A stretch of DNA of 64,000 nt from Naegleria lovaniensis (taxonomy: Eukaryota; Heterolobosea; Eutetramitea; Acrasida; Naegleriidae). The stretch covers positions 372,001 through 436,000 of the forward strand of contig NW_025407825.1 of the NCBI RefSeq assembly GCF_003324165.1, written 5' to 3'. The notes below the pieces were generated by a model. It saw nothing but the letters and a program-made list of their open reading frames with translations, was not told the DNA's origin and made no database searches. Shown here piece after piece: positions 12,039 to 22,645 of the stretch. A program made the position numbers and the translations under genes. Every line of letters starts with the position of its first letter. The stretch's first letter is position 1.

Positions 12039-12539
12039 TTAATTGTAGCTAGGTACAGAAGATATCATGATGATTGGAATAAGAATGCATACAAAAGTTA
12101 GAACCACAGATAATATCAATGAAATGACAAAAGCCATCAAGCTATACTTTGCATACTGTTGAGCCTTTTGATTAGGAGAGTTTCGGTACTATTGGAAGTT
12201 CGTTGCATTTTGAGATTTTAATTATTATTAATGATATTTTGGAATCCTGATTAGGAATTTGTTAATGTAATTACTACTACTTACCATCGCATAGTTCACT
12301 ATCCATAAAATACCAAAGAAGAAGCCAATGACGAACATTAACATGGCAGTGTTGGCATCTTCTTCATTTACACCACTCGACGCATAATGAGTGGTTGCAA
12401 CGGTTTGATGATACGCAGTTGTTTCGGAAGGTTGAACATAATATTGTGGCGTATAGACTTGTTGTTGGGTTGGGTATTGCTGAGGTGGTGGTTGTTGATA
12501 GAATTGTGATTGTCCAGTGTAGAGTGGTTGTTGTTCCAT
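12039..12539 (-). CDS. Small two-helix membrane protein, tandem copy A
   Basis: Two exons (12539-12285 and 12188-12039; intron 96 nt) encode about 134 residues. The N-terminal half is a cytosol-type Pro/Gln/Tyr-rich tail beginning 'MEQQPLYTGQSQF'. A conserved 'NEEDANTAM' leads into the first membrane segment, 'FVIGFFFGILWIVNYAM'. The second exon starts with 'YRNSPNQKAQQYAKYS' and holds a second membrane segment, 'FVISLILSVVLTFVCIL'. It is a paralogue of the next gene upstream, with the same intron position and a second exon of exactly the same length (150 nt). Function is unknown. A Pro/Tyr-rich tail in front of paired membrane helices is common in small vesicle or plasma-membrane adaptors. 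A further upstream TTG in frame is unlikely to be the start because the paralogue starts at the matching ATG. Confidence 0.8.
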
Positions 12540-12679
12540 TTTCAATGATCGAACTTGTGTTGAGAGAGGAAGGCAAGGATAGCAGTACTCAAAGATTTTT
12601 TTGTTCCGTGTGTGGTGTCAAACTAAGAACGCGCAAGTTTATTTGAGCTGCAGAGAGTTGTTGGGATGATCACCCATGT

Positions 12680-13148
12680 TTAATGGGTTGAAACAGCCGC
12701 AGCCGTAACAATTATTGGCAAAACGATGGAAAACACAATCAATACAACAGCAAAAATCAAACTAATGATGAAAGCATAGAGACTGTATTTGGCAAATTGT
12801 TGAGCTCTATAATTTGGTGAGTTACGATACTGGAGTTCGGAGCAAAAGTGCGAATGATTAGAGAGATGGTTGTTATTAATTGGCCGTGAGAACAACTCTA
12901 GACTTACTTACCATTGCAAAATTCACAATCCATAAAAGACCAAAGAAAAATCCAATAACAAACATAATCATGGCAGTGTTTGCATCTTCTTCATTGGGCT
13001 CACGAGCTGCTGCCACTGTTGTGGTTTGTTGATAGGTGACCACTTGTTGATTCGGATCCACATAATAACCTTGTGGAGGATATTGCTGGGAAGGTGGTTG
13101 CTGTACGAATTGAGCTTGTCCTGTGTAGAGTGGTTGTTTTGCGTCCAT
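12680..13148 (-). CDS. Small two-helix membrane protein, tandem copy B
   Basis: Exons 13148-12912 and 12829-12680 (intron 82 nt) encode about 128 residues, starting 'MDAKQPLYTGQAQF'. Layout matches copy A: Pro/Gln/Tyr-rich tail, 'NEEDANTAMIMF', membrane helix 'FVIGFFFGLLWIVNFAM', then 'YRNSPNYRAQQFAKYS' and a second helix 'AFIISLIFAVVLIVFSIVL'. The two genes stand head to tail, 140 bp apart. They are clearly a tandem duplication, with the helix regions far better kept than the tails. Function is unknown. Confidence 0.8.
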
Positions 13149-13346
13149 GTTGGTGGTGTTAATATCAGACAGGTTTGGCTGTGAATATTTTGTTTGTTGT
13201 TCCTTGAGAATTGTCCATTTATTTCGTGAACAACGAGTGTTCCAAAAGCAAGCTTATTTGAAATTGAATGTTTTTAGAACGTAGTTGGACTGTTTCTGCA
13301 GGGTGTGTTGTAATTCGAATGTGAATCGTACTCAATGTTATACTCT

Positions 13347-14801
13347 CTAGTTTTTGTGATCCAATTCGAATATGTAATATTCAAAGAATGGAGAAAAGCC
13401 TAATCTTTGGTAGATCTGAATGCCCATGCCAGTAGCTTCCAACACAACCTTGTTGTATCCACGTCGATTGACTGCAATGTCCAACAAGGCAATCATGATA
13501 AACGTAGCATAACCCTTATTTCGATGTCCTTCGCGTGTGGCAACATGATTTATGGAGGCACATTCTTTACCCATCACCAATTCACCACAAGAAACAATCT
13601 CATAGCTGTTCGAGGAGGGACAAAACGCCTTTACACCAACAATGACCGTGTCATCATGTCTTGAAATTTCTTGTGTATAACTTTGTTTGACGAGGTCGGT
13701 GAGAGGTTTCGAAATTTGTGGAACTCCACAAAAAGCATCGCTTTGGCAAATCCAAAATTGAGAATATTCTTCAGGGGAAGAAATTTCAACAAGTTCGAAT
13801 TTCAAATTCTGGTCTTCTGTATTTCTCGTGCTTTCTAAATGATGAAAATTGTTTCCATACAGTCTTGATTTTTCAAAATCACAATTTAGAAAATCCTTCA
13901 TGAATTGCTTCTTTTCATAAAAATAAGAAGAAAGTTGATGTTTTTCAACAAGCATTGCCTTTTGCATGGTCACTCCAACATATGATTCTCTTGGAATTTT
14001 CATTTGCTCCAATAAATATTTCTTAATATTTTCACAACACGTTTCCTTAAATACGCGTTGAAGTTCTTCAGTTTCCGTTTCTGAATTTAGTGAAGAAATA
14101 AAAGGAAAATATAAATAGGCAGATCCAAATTGCAATCGTTCATGCATGTATGGACTGCTCAACAATGAATATTCTTTCATTGAGGTCAAATCAGTATTTG
14201 CTATATTAATCTTGGTGTAATAGAATTGAGGAGTGCCATTAATCATATCATTCCGAGATAAGGATCGTTCTTTGCATTCAAAAGTATAAGCAGAATATAT
14301 TTCCTTGTAGAGCGAAAAATCATTGGGAGGAGTGATGGTACCATCATTGGAATCATTGTTCATGTTACTCGATGAAGAATTAACAGCAGCCGATGATGAA
14401 GAATTGAAAGGACACTGTTTCTCGTTACATTCAGGACAAAATTTAATAACACGATTCGAGGCAAATTCTGAGGCAAATAATGCCATATGTACAAGCCTTG
14501 AATGGCATCTTGTAAATTCAAAGAATGATTCAAGAATAATATTAATTTTCAAATTTGTTTCTTCATTCTCCATCAATTCATTCCGAATATTCTCTTTTGT
14601 TTCATTCGGAATCCCAATGAATGTAGTGCTGTTGCAACTTGAAGTGAGGCAACCACTCGCAAGGGAAGCATTGGTCCCTAGTGGGGTTGAAGCATGAGTA
14701 TTGGAAGAGTTGAGAGGTTTCATAACTTTCGGAATGATGGACCCATTTGGATTTGTTGTTTCAATTTTTGAATTCAAAAACTGAAAAAACTTGTTGAACA
14801 T
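13347..14801 (-). CDS. GNAT-family N-acetyltransferase
   Basis: A single exon of 484 residues from the ATG at 14801 (an upstream in-frame GTG is not needed). The C-terminal roughly 100 residues show the GNAT fold. 'CGELVMGKECASINHVATRE' is the substrate-side strand. 'GHRNKGYATFIMIALLDIA' fits the acetyl-CoA-binding motif A (R/Q-x-x-G-x-A type). 'IYQRLGFSPFFEYYIFEL' is the usual C-terminal motif. The N-terminal 350 residues are longer than a plain GNAT enzyme. They contain a possible second, degenerate domain and a Cys-containing stretch ('CPECNEKQCPF') that could bind a metal. Substrate cannot be told from the sequence. Confidence 0.78.
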   Translation of the reverse strand: MFNKFFQFLNSKIETTNPNGSIIPKVMKPLNSSNTHASTPLGTNASLASGCLTSSCNSTTFIGIPNETKENIRNELMENEETNLKINIILESFFEFTRCHSRLVHMALFASEFASNRVIKFCPECNEKQCPFNSSSSAAVNSSSSNMNNDSNDGTITPPNDFSLYKEIYSAYTFECKERSLSRNDMINGTPQFYYTKINIANTDLTSMKEYSLLSSPYMHERLQFGSAYLYFPFISSLNSETETEELQRVFKETCCENIKKYLLEQMKIPRESYVGVTMQKAMLVEKHQLSSYFYEKKQFMKDFLNCDFEKSRLYGNNFHHLESTRNTEDQNLKFELVEISSPEEYSQFWICQSDAFCGVPQISKPLTDLVKQSYTQEISRHDDTVIVGVKAFCPSSNSYEIVSCGELVMGKECASINHVATREGHRNKGYATFIMIALLDIAVNRRGYNKVVLEATGMGIQIYQRLGFSPFFEYYIFELDHKN

Positions 14802-15224
14802 CACACCTGCTGATCAATATTATCAGAATTCAGTGTTAATAGATAGCAGCCATCTGCTTCATAAACACTCCTCAAATTCTTAATGTTGACCCCCTATTGA
14901 AACTGCTCTAGGAACCAATATGGTGATGATTCACCTCACTTCCATTTTCAGTAACCAAGGAGAATAACTCAAAGTCTCCGAGAGATATACTCGTGTGTGT
15001 AAATTTCCATTGTCGTTTTTCACTTGGATTCACTTTTCAAATAAAAAAACTCAACTATTCAATACCATTGGGCAAAACTGTTGTGCCTTCCTACACGACG
15101 AAAACAGGAATTGATCAAAACTGAGACGTTTTCGCTTGTTGTGTTCCTCTCACTCCAACCACTGACACCATCACTCCATTCTCATCAGAATATTTCATCG
15201 ACAGCAACTTTAACACCTATTCTC
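14802..15224. other. Divergent promoter region
   Basis: About 420 bp between the divergent GNAT and seven-helix genes. It must hold both promoters. An in-frame extension upstream of the seven-helix gene lacks an ATG, so I treat it as 5' UTR. No repeat or RNA gene was seen. Confidence 0.4.
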
Positions 15225-17341
15225 ATGCTCTCAACCACTCTATGGATGAAATACTCCATCTGGTCTCTACCTATTAACAAGTCACCACTACAACAACTGA
15301 CTCGAGACCGAGTGACAATTCTATTCTCACAACAACAACAACATTACTCCACAAGAAGATCATCTTTGCGATTATTTCCTTCTACACTTGTTTGCGCGTT
15401 CTTACTAATATTCACGTTACTCCTCTTCCTATCGCATCACTCCGAGCTATCCATTCAGGCATTTCCAATTTGGAAGAACTGTTCATTAGAGACTATTGAT
15501 AACACGACCCCATTACTTTCATGTTCTTCCATTACCTTGCTCAATGAAACTACTCTCTACACTCGCTATGAATCAAGTGTTGAATTTTCATTGTTTTATC
15601 AATTTTTTGATACCAAAAGTTTTGAATTGTGCAATGAACCACAAATTTCAACATTATTTTCAAAATATAATATTGAGAGTTGTGAGAGTTTATATTGTCA
15701 AGATTTTCCAAAGCTCATTAATCGCACGTCTATGAATGGTTCAAATAGTATTGATAGTACTAATGGCATGGATTTATCAATATATGTGAAACAATATTTA
15801 AATGACACGTATGGTGTCACTTCTCAAAGAAGTCAACAACGAGTTGTGAGTGAATTTGCATACATGATGAATTATTGTCAATATTGTAAGAGATTTGATT
15901 TTGTAGAATTTCATAGAAACATGTCATTGCGATACAACTCTGCTTCGAACTCCTCCACTTGTTTCCAATATTCGAAAAAATCTGACACTTTTTGTAATTA
16001 TGGACATTCGAATGCAATGACCAGATTGATGACAGGCGTGACCAATTCTGGCTCGTTGGTATCAATTCCTGATAATGATCTTCAAATACCACTTCTCTAT
16101 GGAAATTCTCTCCTGATTCAACCCACCCTTAATGCATGGATGTGTTATTGTGGTAATTCCAAATATGGATTCAAATGTGATTACTTTTCCACAACTTTTA
16201 TTGGATTTACCTTTCAAGCCTATCCAGTGATTGCATTTGTATTACCACTCTGTTTAATTCTTGTAATGATCATTAGTGTCATTATTCCATCGTTTTATAG
16301 AGGAATTTTGAAGGTAAAGGATCACATGAAACATCGAATGGTTAAATTCTATCGAGGATTCTATGACGAATTCTTTACATTGAATTGGTTGGCATATATT
16401 TGTATTGTACTTCACTTGGTATTCTTATCTTTGGAGAATTTATTTGCTTTGGCAACGAGTTCAATGTTTCAATTGAAATCAACGATGGGTAAGTTTGAAG
16501 TGTTGTTTTCATATATAAGTGAGATATTCAACAACATTTATCATCATCTCGTTCATCATGTTGGTTTATTATTATTCCATTCTACTATAACTATTATATT
16601 TTGTAACTACTAACACTAATTTCAAATCTCAACTCATTTTCAATCATGGTAAATACTTAAAATCACACATTACCACACCTAATAGGATCTGGATTTTTTA
16701 GAGCCATACACTTGTTATGGATTTTTACCGCTCTCTTTTCCACTTTTGTGATTTGGTTCAACTTGTTGATGGGTGTGAACAAGTCATCGAAAAGTGCAAA
16801 TCGTTCCAGTAGCAGCACGAGTGGAATTATTGTATTGCATCCTGCACTCAAAGTTCTAGTTCTAGTATTTGCTGCACTTTTTATTTTACTTTTAATTTTG
16901 CCCATTGTTTATATTGCCATTCCATCCATTGCCAAGATTTTCAATTTGACCTTCTTTTCTTTAAGTCTTGCTATTACCGTTCTATTTGTGAGTGGATTTT
17001 TTATATTTGGAGCTAGACTCTATCTATTATTGAGAAAGGCAAATCATCTCTCCATCTTTCAAATCAAATTTACAAGAGCCATCATGTTTTTAATGTTTGC
17101 AGCAGCACTCGTGTTCATTGAAATGATTTTAATCATGATTGAATATGGAGCTGGACAAGTGGTATTAGGATTGTTTTATCGATCTGTGAATTTCAATACT
17201 TTGGATGTTTCGTGTTGTTTGGTCACCTTAGGAATGATTTACTTGTTTACACCTTTCGATGATTTGAAGCAGTTGTATTGCGGTGCATGTTTGAAAAGGT
17301 GGAACGATCGGAAGGAAGTAAAACAGGAACAAAATTTGTAG
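15225..17341 (+). CDS. Seven-helix receptor-like membrane protein with EGF-like motif
   Basis: Two exons (15225-16488, 16686-17341; intron 197 nt) encode about 639 residues. A hydrophobic segment near residues 45-65 ('TLVCAFLLIFTLLLFL') would act as a signal peptide or anchor. It is followed by an extracellular region of about 260 residues with several N-glycosylation sequons and Cys pairs, ending in an EGF-like block ('AWMCYCGNSKYGFKCDYF'). Seven further hydrophobic helices follow, starting with 'YPVIAFVLPLCLILVMIISVI'-type sequence and ending with 'CCLVTLGMIYLFTPF'. The tail is short and basic/Cys-containing. The layout of signal, ectodomain and seven helices is that of a receptor of the GPCR kind, but I see no family signature, so receptor function is inferred. 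The start was chosen as the first in-frame ATG. Confidence 0.7.
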
Positions 17342-17469
17342 AACATTTGTGTGTTCTTATTCATCCACACGTGTGTAGCGTCTTGCATGGGTGTTGATTA
17401 AAATGAGAAGTGTGAATTGTGTGAACGTACCAACAGTTCAAGCCTCTCTTCAATTGTTGTGAATGTCGA

Positions 17470-17543
17470 GCTCTCCTAGCTCAGTTCGGTAGAGCGTTGG
17501 ACTTTTAATCCAACGGTCGTGGGTTCGAGCCCCACGGAGAGCG
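17470..17543 (+). tRNA. tRNA-Lys: tRNA-Lys (anticodon TTT)
   Basis: The acceptor stem GCTCTCC (17470-17476) pairs with GGAGAGC (17536-17542), followed by discriminator G. The D arm is GCTC...GAGC, the anticodon stem TTGGA/TCCAA encloses loop CTTTTAA with anticodon TTT at 17504-17506, and the T arm is GTGGG/CCCAC with loop TTCGAGC. Box A (TAGCTCAGTTCGG) and box B (GGTTCGAGCCC) are intact. There is no intron. CCA is not encoded, as expected for a eukaryote. Confidence 0.97.
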
Positions 17544-17550
17544 AAAGAAA

Positions 17551-17556
17551 TTTTTT
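17551..17556 (+). terminator. RNA polymerase III terminator of tRNA-Lys
   Basis: A run of six T lies 8 nt after the tRNA, the usual distance for a Pol III stop signal. Confidence 0.85.
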
Positions 17557-17957
17557 GACTGGATACAATGTTTGTAGTGTTGTTGTGTTCCGGGATCAAC
17601 CAAACTACCATTCTCAAGATCGTGTGAAAGGATGGGGCTTTTCGAAGATGTTGTAGCACCCAGAGATATTGAGGCAATACTTGATCCTTGAACAAGAGAT
17701 GAAAGGAAGAGTGTTTTTTTGTGAATATCAAAGCTTTGATTCGTTGTGATCATAGAGACTTGTTCCGCCAATTCGAAGTTGCGTTTCATTTTCTTTGCCA
17801 ACGGTTCTCAAGAACACAAGAAGTTTTTTTTATGCTCGAATCTGCATATAGACACAACGCAGCAGGAAAACCTGAATTTTGGGTGGGTGTATTCGATAAT
17901 AAACGTTGTGCGATAAGTTTTGTGCAGTAGTGAGATATTTACAAGCCGAACGTTAGA

Positions 17958-18041
17958 TGTGGTTGCTTCCTCGCAGGCACACCGGAAGCAAAGGAGTGCA
18001 GCAACCCCTGCCTAGTGGACCATAGTCCAAGGAAAACCACA
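17958..18041 (+). promoter_or_regulatory. GC-rich foldable element, possible pseudoknot, in front of NUP88
   Basis: A compact 84-nt block ends 6 nt before the NUP88 ATG. TTGCTTCC (17963-17970) pairs perfectly with GGAAGCAA (17984-17991). Its loop contains GCAGG (17973-17977), which can pair with CCTGC (18007-18011) downstream, making an H-type pseudoknot. A second hairpin TGGAC-CATA-GTCCA lies at 18016-18029, and TGTGG (17958-17962) can close the whole with CCACA (18037-18041). An alternative outer stem GGTTGC/GCAACC (17961-17966, 18001-18006) is also possible. By my count 41 of 69 bases at 17961-18029 are G or C, well above the surroundings. It matches no riboswitch, ribozyme or SRP motif I could recall. 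It could be a 5' UTR control element or a separate small RNA. Confidence 0.4.
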
Positions 18042-18047
18042 AAAAAA

Positions 18048-20293
18048 ATGACAAGCCTTGTTGCTCGGACCCTAGCACAATCATCACGCAAGCCTATGCG
18101 CTACGTGTTGCAAGAGGAATTGTTGAGTATTGTTAAATCGGAAATCTCTTCTGGACAATTACTAGACTCCTCCCAACCATTACAACATTTAGCCATCAAC
18201 AAGAGAAGCAGTGAAGCTATTTATTATTCGGCACAAGAAGGAGGACAATTTTATAAAATTGTATTTTCTGGTCTTGATGAGAATGGTCATTACAAAAAGG
18301 TAGGTGGTTTTGATGAATGGAGAATTTTTAAATTTATCGTGGAATCTTTCAATCTTCCAATCATGATTACCCCATAAATCATCGGAATATAGACCATCCA
18401 ACCCGATATGAAATATCCATCAATTAATCAAATTCATTTGAACAAAGCAGGAAATAGACTTTTATTAATCGGAGAGCACGACATCAATGTTATGAGTGTT
18501 CCTGGATTTACATCAAGTGAAGCAGATGTTATTTCTTCCACTACGATATTTTCCTTCTCTTTATTATCTTCTGTTTTAGAAAATTCGAACACAATTTTGA
18601 AGGCGTGCTGGCATCCACACAGTGATGATCATATTGTAGTTTTGGATTCTATGAATATGCTAAGAATTATTCAAGCGACCTCTGGGAAAATTGACGAGAT
18701 TCTTTTACTCGAGGACCGTTCAGAAAAAGTCCTTTCGTTTACATTTGGATCAAGAAGATCCTGGGAGAGATTTTCTATATTTTACGTATCTACCTTCAAA
18801 GAATCATACAGGTTATGGGTACTTTGCCCGATTGTTCCTGAAGGGTGTATTGTTTCTCAAGAATTCTTGGATGATATTATCGACGAGTGTGAAAGCGAGT
18901 CAGAGACCACAATGGTCATGAACTATCTCCCAGGAATTATTAACTATGCTATTGAATCTGCAGGCCATGAACAAGAAATTGTACTCAAGCCCAATGCTAA
19001 GGATAGAGCATTCTTTACTGGAAAAAGCATCTCTATAGATTGTGAAACTGATTTTAGCTCATATATTGCAGATATGACTAGCTTAAACGTTTACAAATCA
19101 TTTCCAACTTGCTTTGCTTGCGTAGAAAATACTGGAACCATTAGACTTTTTGTTGTGTCTGATAATATCAAACCAAAATGGAATTTACAGTCAAAGTTTG
19201 CGTCTCCATCATCTCCACTTAAATCTAAGTTATATTCTCCAATTTCACACACTATTAGTGTTATTCCTCTTGATAGAATTGTACTTCCTAGAGTTTCGAG
19301 GCCATGGCTTGTACCTCATCCAACATCATCACAAATATTTTATTGTGTGCATGATGGTGGATGTCATGAAGTTATTTTCCCTTTTATTTCGCATATTGAG
19401 AAGACCTTTTCTGGTTTAGAGCAAGAGCAATCAGAGAACGACAAGACCACTGTGTTACCTTTATTTAAATCTCAAAAGTAAGTGCTTTGTTATTTGATCG
19501 CACAATGTGGTAATGTAATATTGAAACCTTAAAAATTTCACTTGGCCAATCTATGACAATTCAATGAAGACTGGAATATCCAAAAGGTTTTGCTATCTTG
19601 GAAGACTTGATTAATGGAACATCGATCTTTTACATTGAGAGTAGATCGAAAAATGTATTACTCTCTTCTGGTAGTGTTTTTAACTTTACAACAGATGAAA
19701 CAGATAGTACACAACAGAAGGACAGCAAGAAATATGCCATAGATACATTCCAAAAATCGCTTGAAGAAGTAACGAACGAGCTCTACAATAGAAATATGGA
19801 CGTAAAAAGTAAGGAAGCTACCTTACTTTTAGTCCACAATACGCAGTGTTATGATGTTGCTATTACGCTTTTTGAACAAAAGCTTCTTTCTCTCTCAAAA
19901 CGATATCATAATCAGCAACAAGCTGTGCAAATGTTGGCGAAAAAAGATTCTCAATGCAAACAACTACAGTATGACATTCACACAAAGTATGAAAATGCGC
20001 TAAACAAAGCTAAAGAGCTGCACAAACGACTCGAAAAATGCTACAACATTTTATTCCATGAACAGCTTAGCAAGGAAGAAAAAGAATTTATGAACGATAT
20101 CAAGCAAAAATCAAAGGTAGTTGACACCTATTCGTCAAGAATTGAGAACTTAAAACATCAAATAGATTCTTACACACCTTATGAACCAACAGGCAAAACA
20201 TACTCTCCAGAGGTAATCGAGAAAGTGAAAAAATACCTAAAGAAGACTGAAGAAATTTTGGAAAGCACCAAGCAGCATTTGGAAGAAATCTAA
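18048..20293 (+). CDS. NUP88: Nucleoporin NUP88
   Basis: NUP88 sits on the cytoplasmic face of the nuclear pore with NUP214 and helps mRNA and CRM1-dependent export. Exons 18048-18299, 18393-19477 and 19570-20293 join in phase to about 686 residues (human 741). The N-terminal two thirds form a beta-propeller: 'LNKAGNRLLLIGEHDINVM' matches the animal 'ALIGIKGLMVLELP' region, and 'LKACWHPHSDDHIVVLDSMN' matches 'LKHAAWYPSE..PHVVLLTSDN'. The C-terminal 200 residues are coiled coil ('QQQAVQMLAKKDSQCKQLQ', 'KVKKYLKKTEEILESTKQHL') and have the NUP88 spacing. The ATG directly follows an A run and the foldable element at 17958-18041. Its stop is 9 bp from the convergent PSD gene. Confidence 0.83.
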
Positions 20294-20302
20294 AATGAAA
20301 AT

Positions 20303-21706
20303 TTAATGGTTTTTGTTTTTCTTTACAAGAATTACGTCACCTAATTTAACTTTTTGGCCTTTGTGAATATTGAAAGCAAGGTTATCTTCTTCATTGCTTT
20401 CAAAAATAAGTATAATTGTGCTTCCAAGCTTGAAGTATCCCATTTCCTCTCCTTTTTCGATAGAGAGACCACCCTGCACATAGTTTCGTGAGAGCACCAC
20501 AATCTCTTCTCCTTGTTCAGGATCTTTGATATGTTCTTCTTTTGTCTTTTTATCCAAAGTATCAACTTTTTCAGACGACCGTTGAGGGATGGTAGTTGAA
20601 GGATTTTGAGTCTTCTTTTTTCTTGGCCGTTTTACGTTGGTTCGTAACGACTATTAAATGTGATAATATATTCCCCATTCATTGTTGAAAAAAGTAAAAC
20701 TTACATTATCAAAATTCACAACAAATGATCCCACATTTAAAGCTCCCACAATGACATAATGCATATTTCCGTAAGCCCATTTTCCGTTTAAAACAACTCT
20801 TTCGTTTTGAGTAAACAAGTTGGGATATCTATTGAGATATAAGGGCATTACAGGGTATAGTTTTCCATAAATATGTTTTCGTGATTCAATGGTCATGTCA
20901 CATGGACTGTGAAACCGGTGGTAGTCTCCTGGTGCCAAGTATAATACACAGTAGTGCAATTTCTTTTTCTGTTTTGTGCTTTGCGGCGTTGAGGCAATGT
21001 CATCTTGTGAGATAACATTGTCAATGATTGGCTCCGTAAAATCATCACCAACAATAATTTCATCATCTGTTTGTTTACAATAACCACCTCTGTTGTTTGA
21101 TGTTGGAATTTGATAATGGTCAAAATACTGACTTGACCGTGTGTTAGTAGTCTTTTCTTTTTGTAAAAGCTCTTGCATGGAATAAGTAATTCCTTTGACT
21201 TGTGGTAAGAAAACATGTTCATAGGTTTCATCCAATTCATCTAATTCCACACAGAGAGTACCAAATCGAGCTACCGTTCCATCCACTGGGCTCACCATCT
21301 CAGCGTGAAGATAGTCTCGTTCTGCCTCGTTCACCTCTGTTTCATCCAAATCAAATTTTTGCAGCGTCTTTCTCTTGTGTTGTACACTCAATGACGGTCT
21401 TGCTGAAGGCTTTAGCTTTCGGGAGAAAAAGTCTTGAATACTTGAGTATTCCTCGAGAGGTTTTTCAATTTCTTGCATATTTACGGAATACATCCACCCG
21501 TAAACATTGTAGATGAGAGGTCTGAGTAATTCTGGATGAATTTCTGTACTACCAATATTGCCCCAGCATCGTGATATGAAATTTGTTGGAATGGCTTTTG
21601 ATAGTAATTGAAGAAACGTTTGTTTTTGTTTTCCTTCTATCCGTTCCGTATCATCTCCATCGTTGATCAATATTTCATGATGGTCATCCACAGAGACAGA
21701 CGCCAT
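20303..21706 (-). CDS. PSD: Phosphatidylserine decarboxylase
   Basis: Converts phosphatidylserine to phosphatidylethanolamine. Two exons (21706-20705, 20650-20303; intron 54 nt) give about 449 residues. Seen: 'SIQDFFSRKLKPSARP', 'MVSPVDGTVARFG' (substrate-site region), 'YLAPGDYHRFHSPCD' with the His pair of the family, and near the C-terminus the self-cleavage motif 'FKLGSTIIL'. In it the Ser of LGST becomes the pyruvoyl group, so the chain should split into beta and alpha subunits. A long acidic, disordered insert lies between the substrate-site region and the HRFHSP motif (about residues 175-235). No clear mitochondrial presequence or membrane helix is visible at the N-terminus, so location is open. 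It converges on NUP88. Confidence 0.93.
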
Positions 21707-21932
21707 GATACCTGTATGTGATGATGTAATTACAAATTATTAATTAATAATGGATGATGATTACGTGGGATGGTTCAAAACCAACTAGCCCAACAACAAT
21801 AACGTCAGCTAAATTTATGAATTTTTTTGATGCCCTCAAGCAATCTTTTTTACTTTTTTGCTGGAACAAACAGCAGGGAAATTCAGGATCACTGTCAGGT
21901 TTAGAGTGACATTGTAACAACGTCGTAGACTT

Positions 21933-22586
21933 CTAGAATAAATCGTCGAGGTTTTTGTTTTCAATTTCATCATCTTGCCCATCTCCAAAAAAGTCATCAT
22001 TGGCATGTGGATTTCGACTCTTTTTTGTGAAAAGGTTGTCGTATGACTTTTCTTCAGCTTCTTTTTTACGTCTTTCATATTCTTCTTTTTCTTTCTTTGC
22101 TCGTTCCTTCGATTGGAGTTTTTGTTTTTCTCTTTCATTCTTGTCTCTATTCGCTTTCTCTTTTTCAAGGTCCACTTCCTTTTCAACTTGAGTTTTGTTT
22201 AATCTATTCACAATTTCCTTATTCTTTTGAATGACAATATGACGGACAGCCTTTCTATCAAAAAATCCAACTTCTCCGGTGTCCATATCTCCTGTCTTTT
22301 TTAAATTTGATGCCATTGTGTAGATCACTTTAACTTGTGGTTCTTTCTTTCCTTGAATTGAATTATATTTTGTTAGTTGTGCTAAATCTTCAACAACTTC
22401 CTTCGGAATGTCGTTGATGGTTTGGCCAGACTTTAATCTCAAATAGACGTGAGCAGAACTGAAATTATCTACATGGAACCAAACATCCTCTGGCCATGAA
22501 TACTTGATCAAATCTTCGTTTTCAAATTTATCACGGCCCATGTAAACCGTGTAAGTAGGATCAATGCAAGTGAAGAAGTACACCAT
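21933..22586 (-). CDS. CCDC25: CCDC25 homologue (NFACT-R domain protein)
   Basis: A single exon of 217 residues, close to the human protein (208). The N-terminal half is an NFACT-R/DUF814 domain: '[20 protein letters not shown]', '[16 protein letters not shown]', '[19 protein letters not shown]' and '[15 protein letters not shown]' all match CCDC25 and yeast Jlp2 nearly position by position. A basic coiled coil follows ('[21 protein letters not shown]'-type), with an acidic end ('[19 protein letters not shown]'). In animals CCDC25 is reported as a membrane DNA sensor, but wide conservation suggests an older cytosolic role connected to the NFACT-R fold. There is no membrane helix here. The ATG follows an A run. 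Confidence 0.94.
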   Translation of the reverse strand: MVYFFTCIDPTYTVYMGRDKFENEDLIKYSWPEDVWFHVDNFSSAHVYLRLKSGQTINDIPKEVVEDLAQLTKYNSIQGKKEPQVKVIYTMASNLKKTGDMDTGEVGFFDRKAVRHIVIQKNKEIVNRLNKTQVEKEVDLEKEKANRDKNEREKQKLQSKERAKKEKEEYERRKKEAEEKSYDNLFTKKSRNPHANDDFFGDGQDDEIENKNLDDLF

Positions 22587-22645
22587 TTTTTAATCGATTT
22601 AAAATTAATTTAAAAAAATGCATTGATGATTGGAATGGCTATGTG

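Noticed and set aside
17367-17376. 10-bp palindrome CACACGTGTG after the seven-helix gene
   Set aside because: E-box-like but short and in a TG/CA-rich stretch where such palindromes arise easily.
17505-17930. Open frames on both strands beside and over tRNA-Lys
   Set aside because: One runs through the tRNA itself; neither has an A-run start or a recognisable product.
17941-18041. HDV-like ribozyme or SRP RNA fragment before NUP88
   Set aside because: A TCCTCGC loop and a CCGGAAG motif look suggestive, but the first strand of an HDV-type P1 has no partner, the catalytic C context in the last joining strand is missing, and the SRP internal-loop pattern does not fit.
21736-21751. 16-bp palindrome of A and T only upstream of PSD
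   Set aside because: Pure AT palindromes are expected by chance in AT-rich intergenic DNA.
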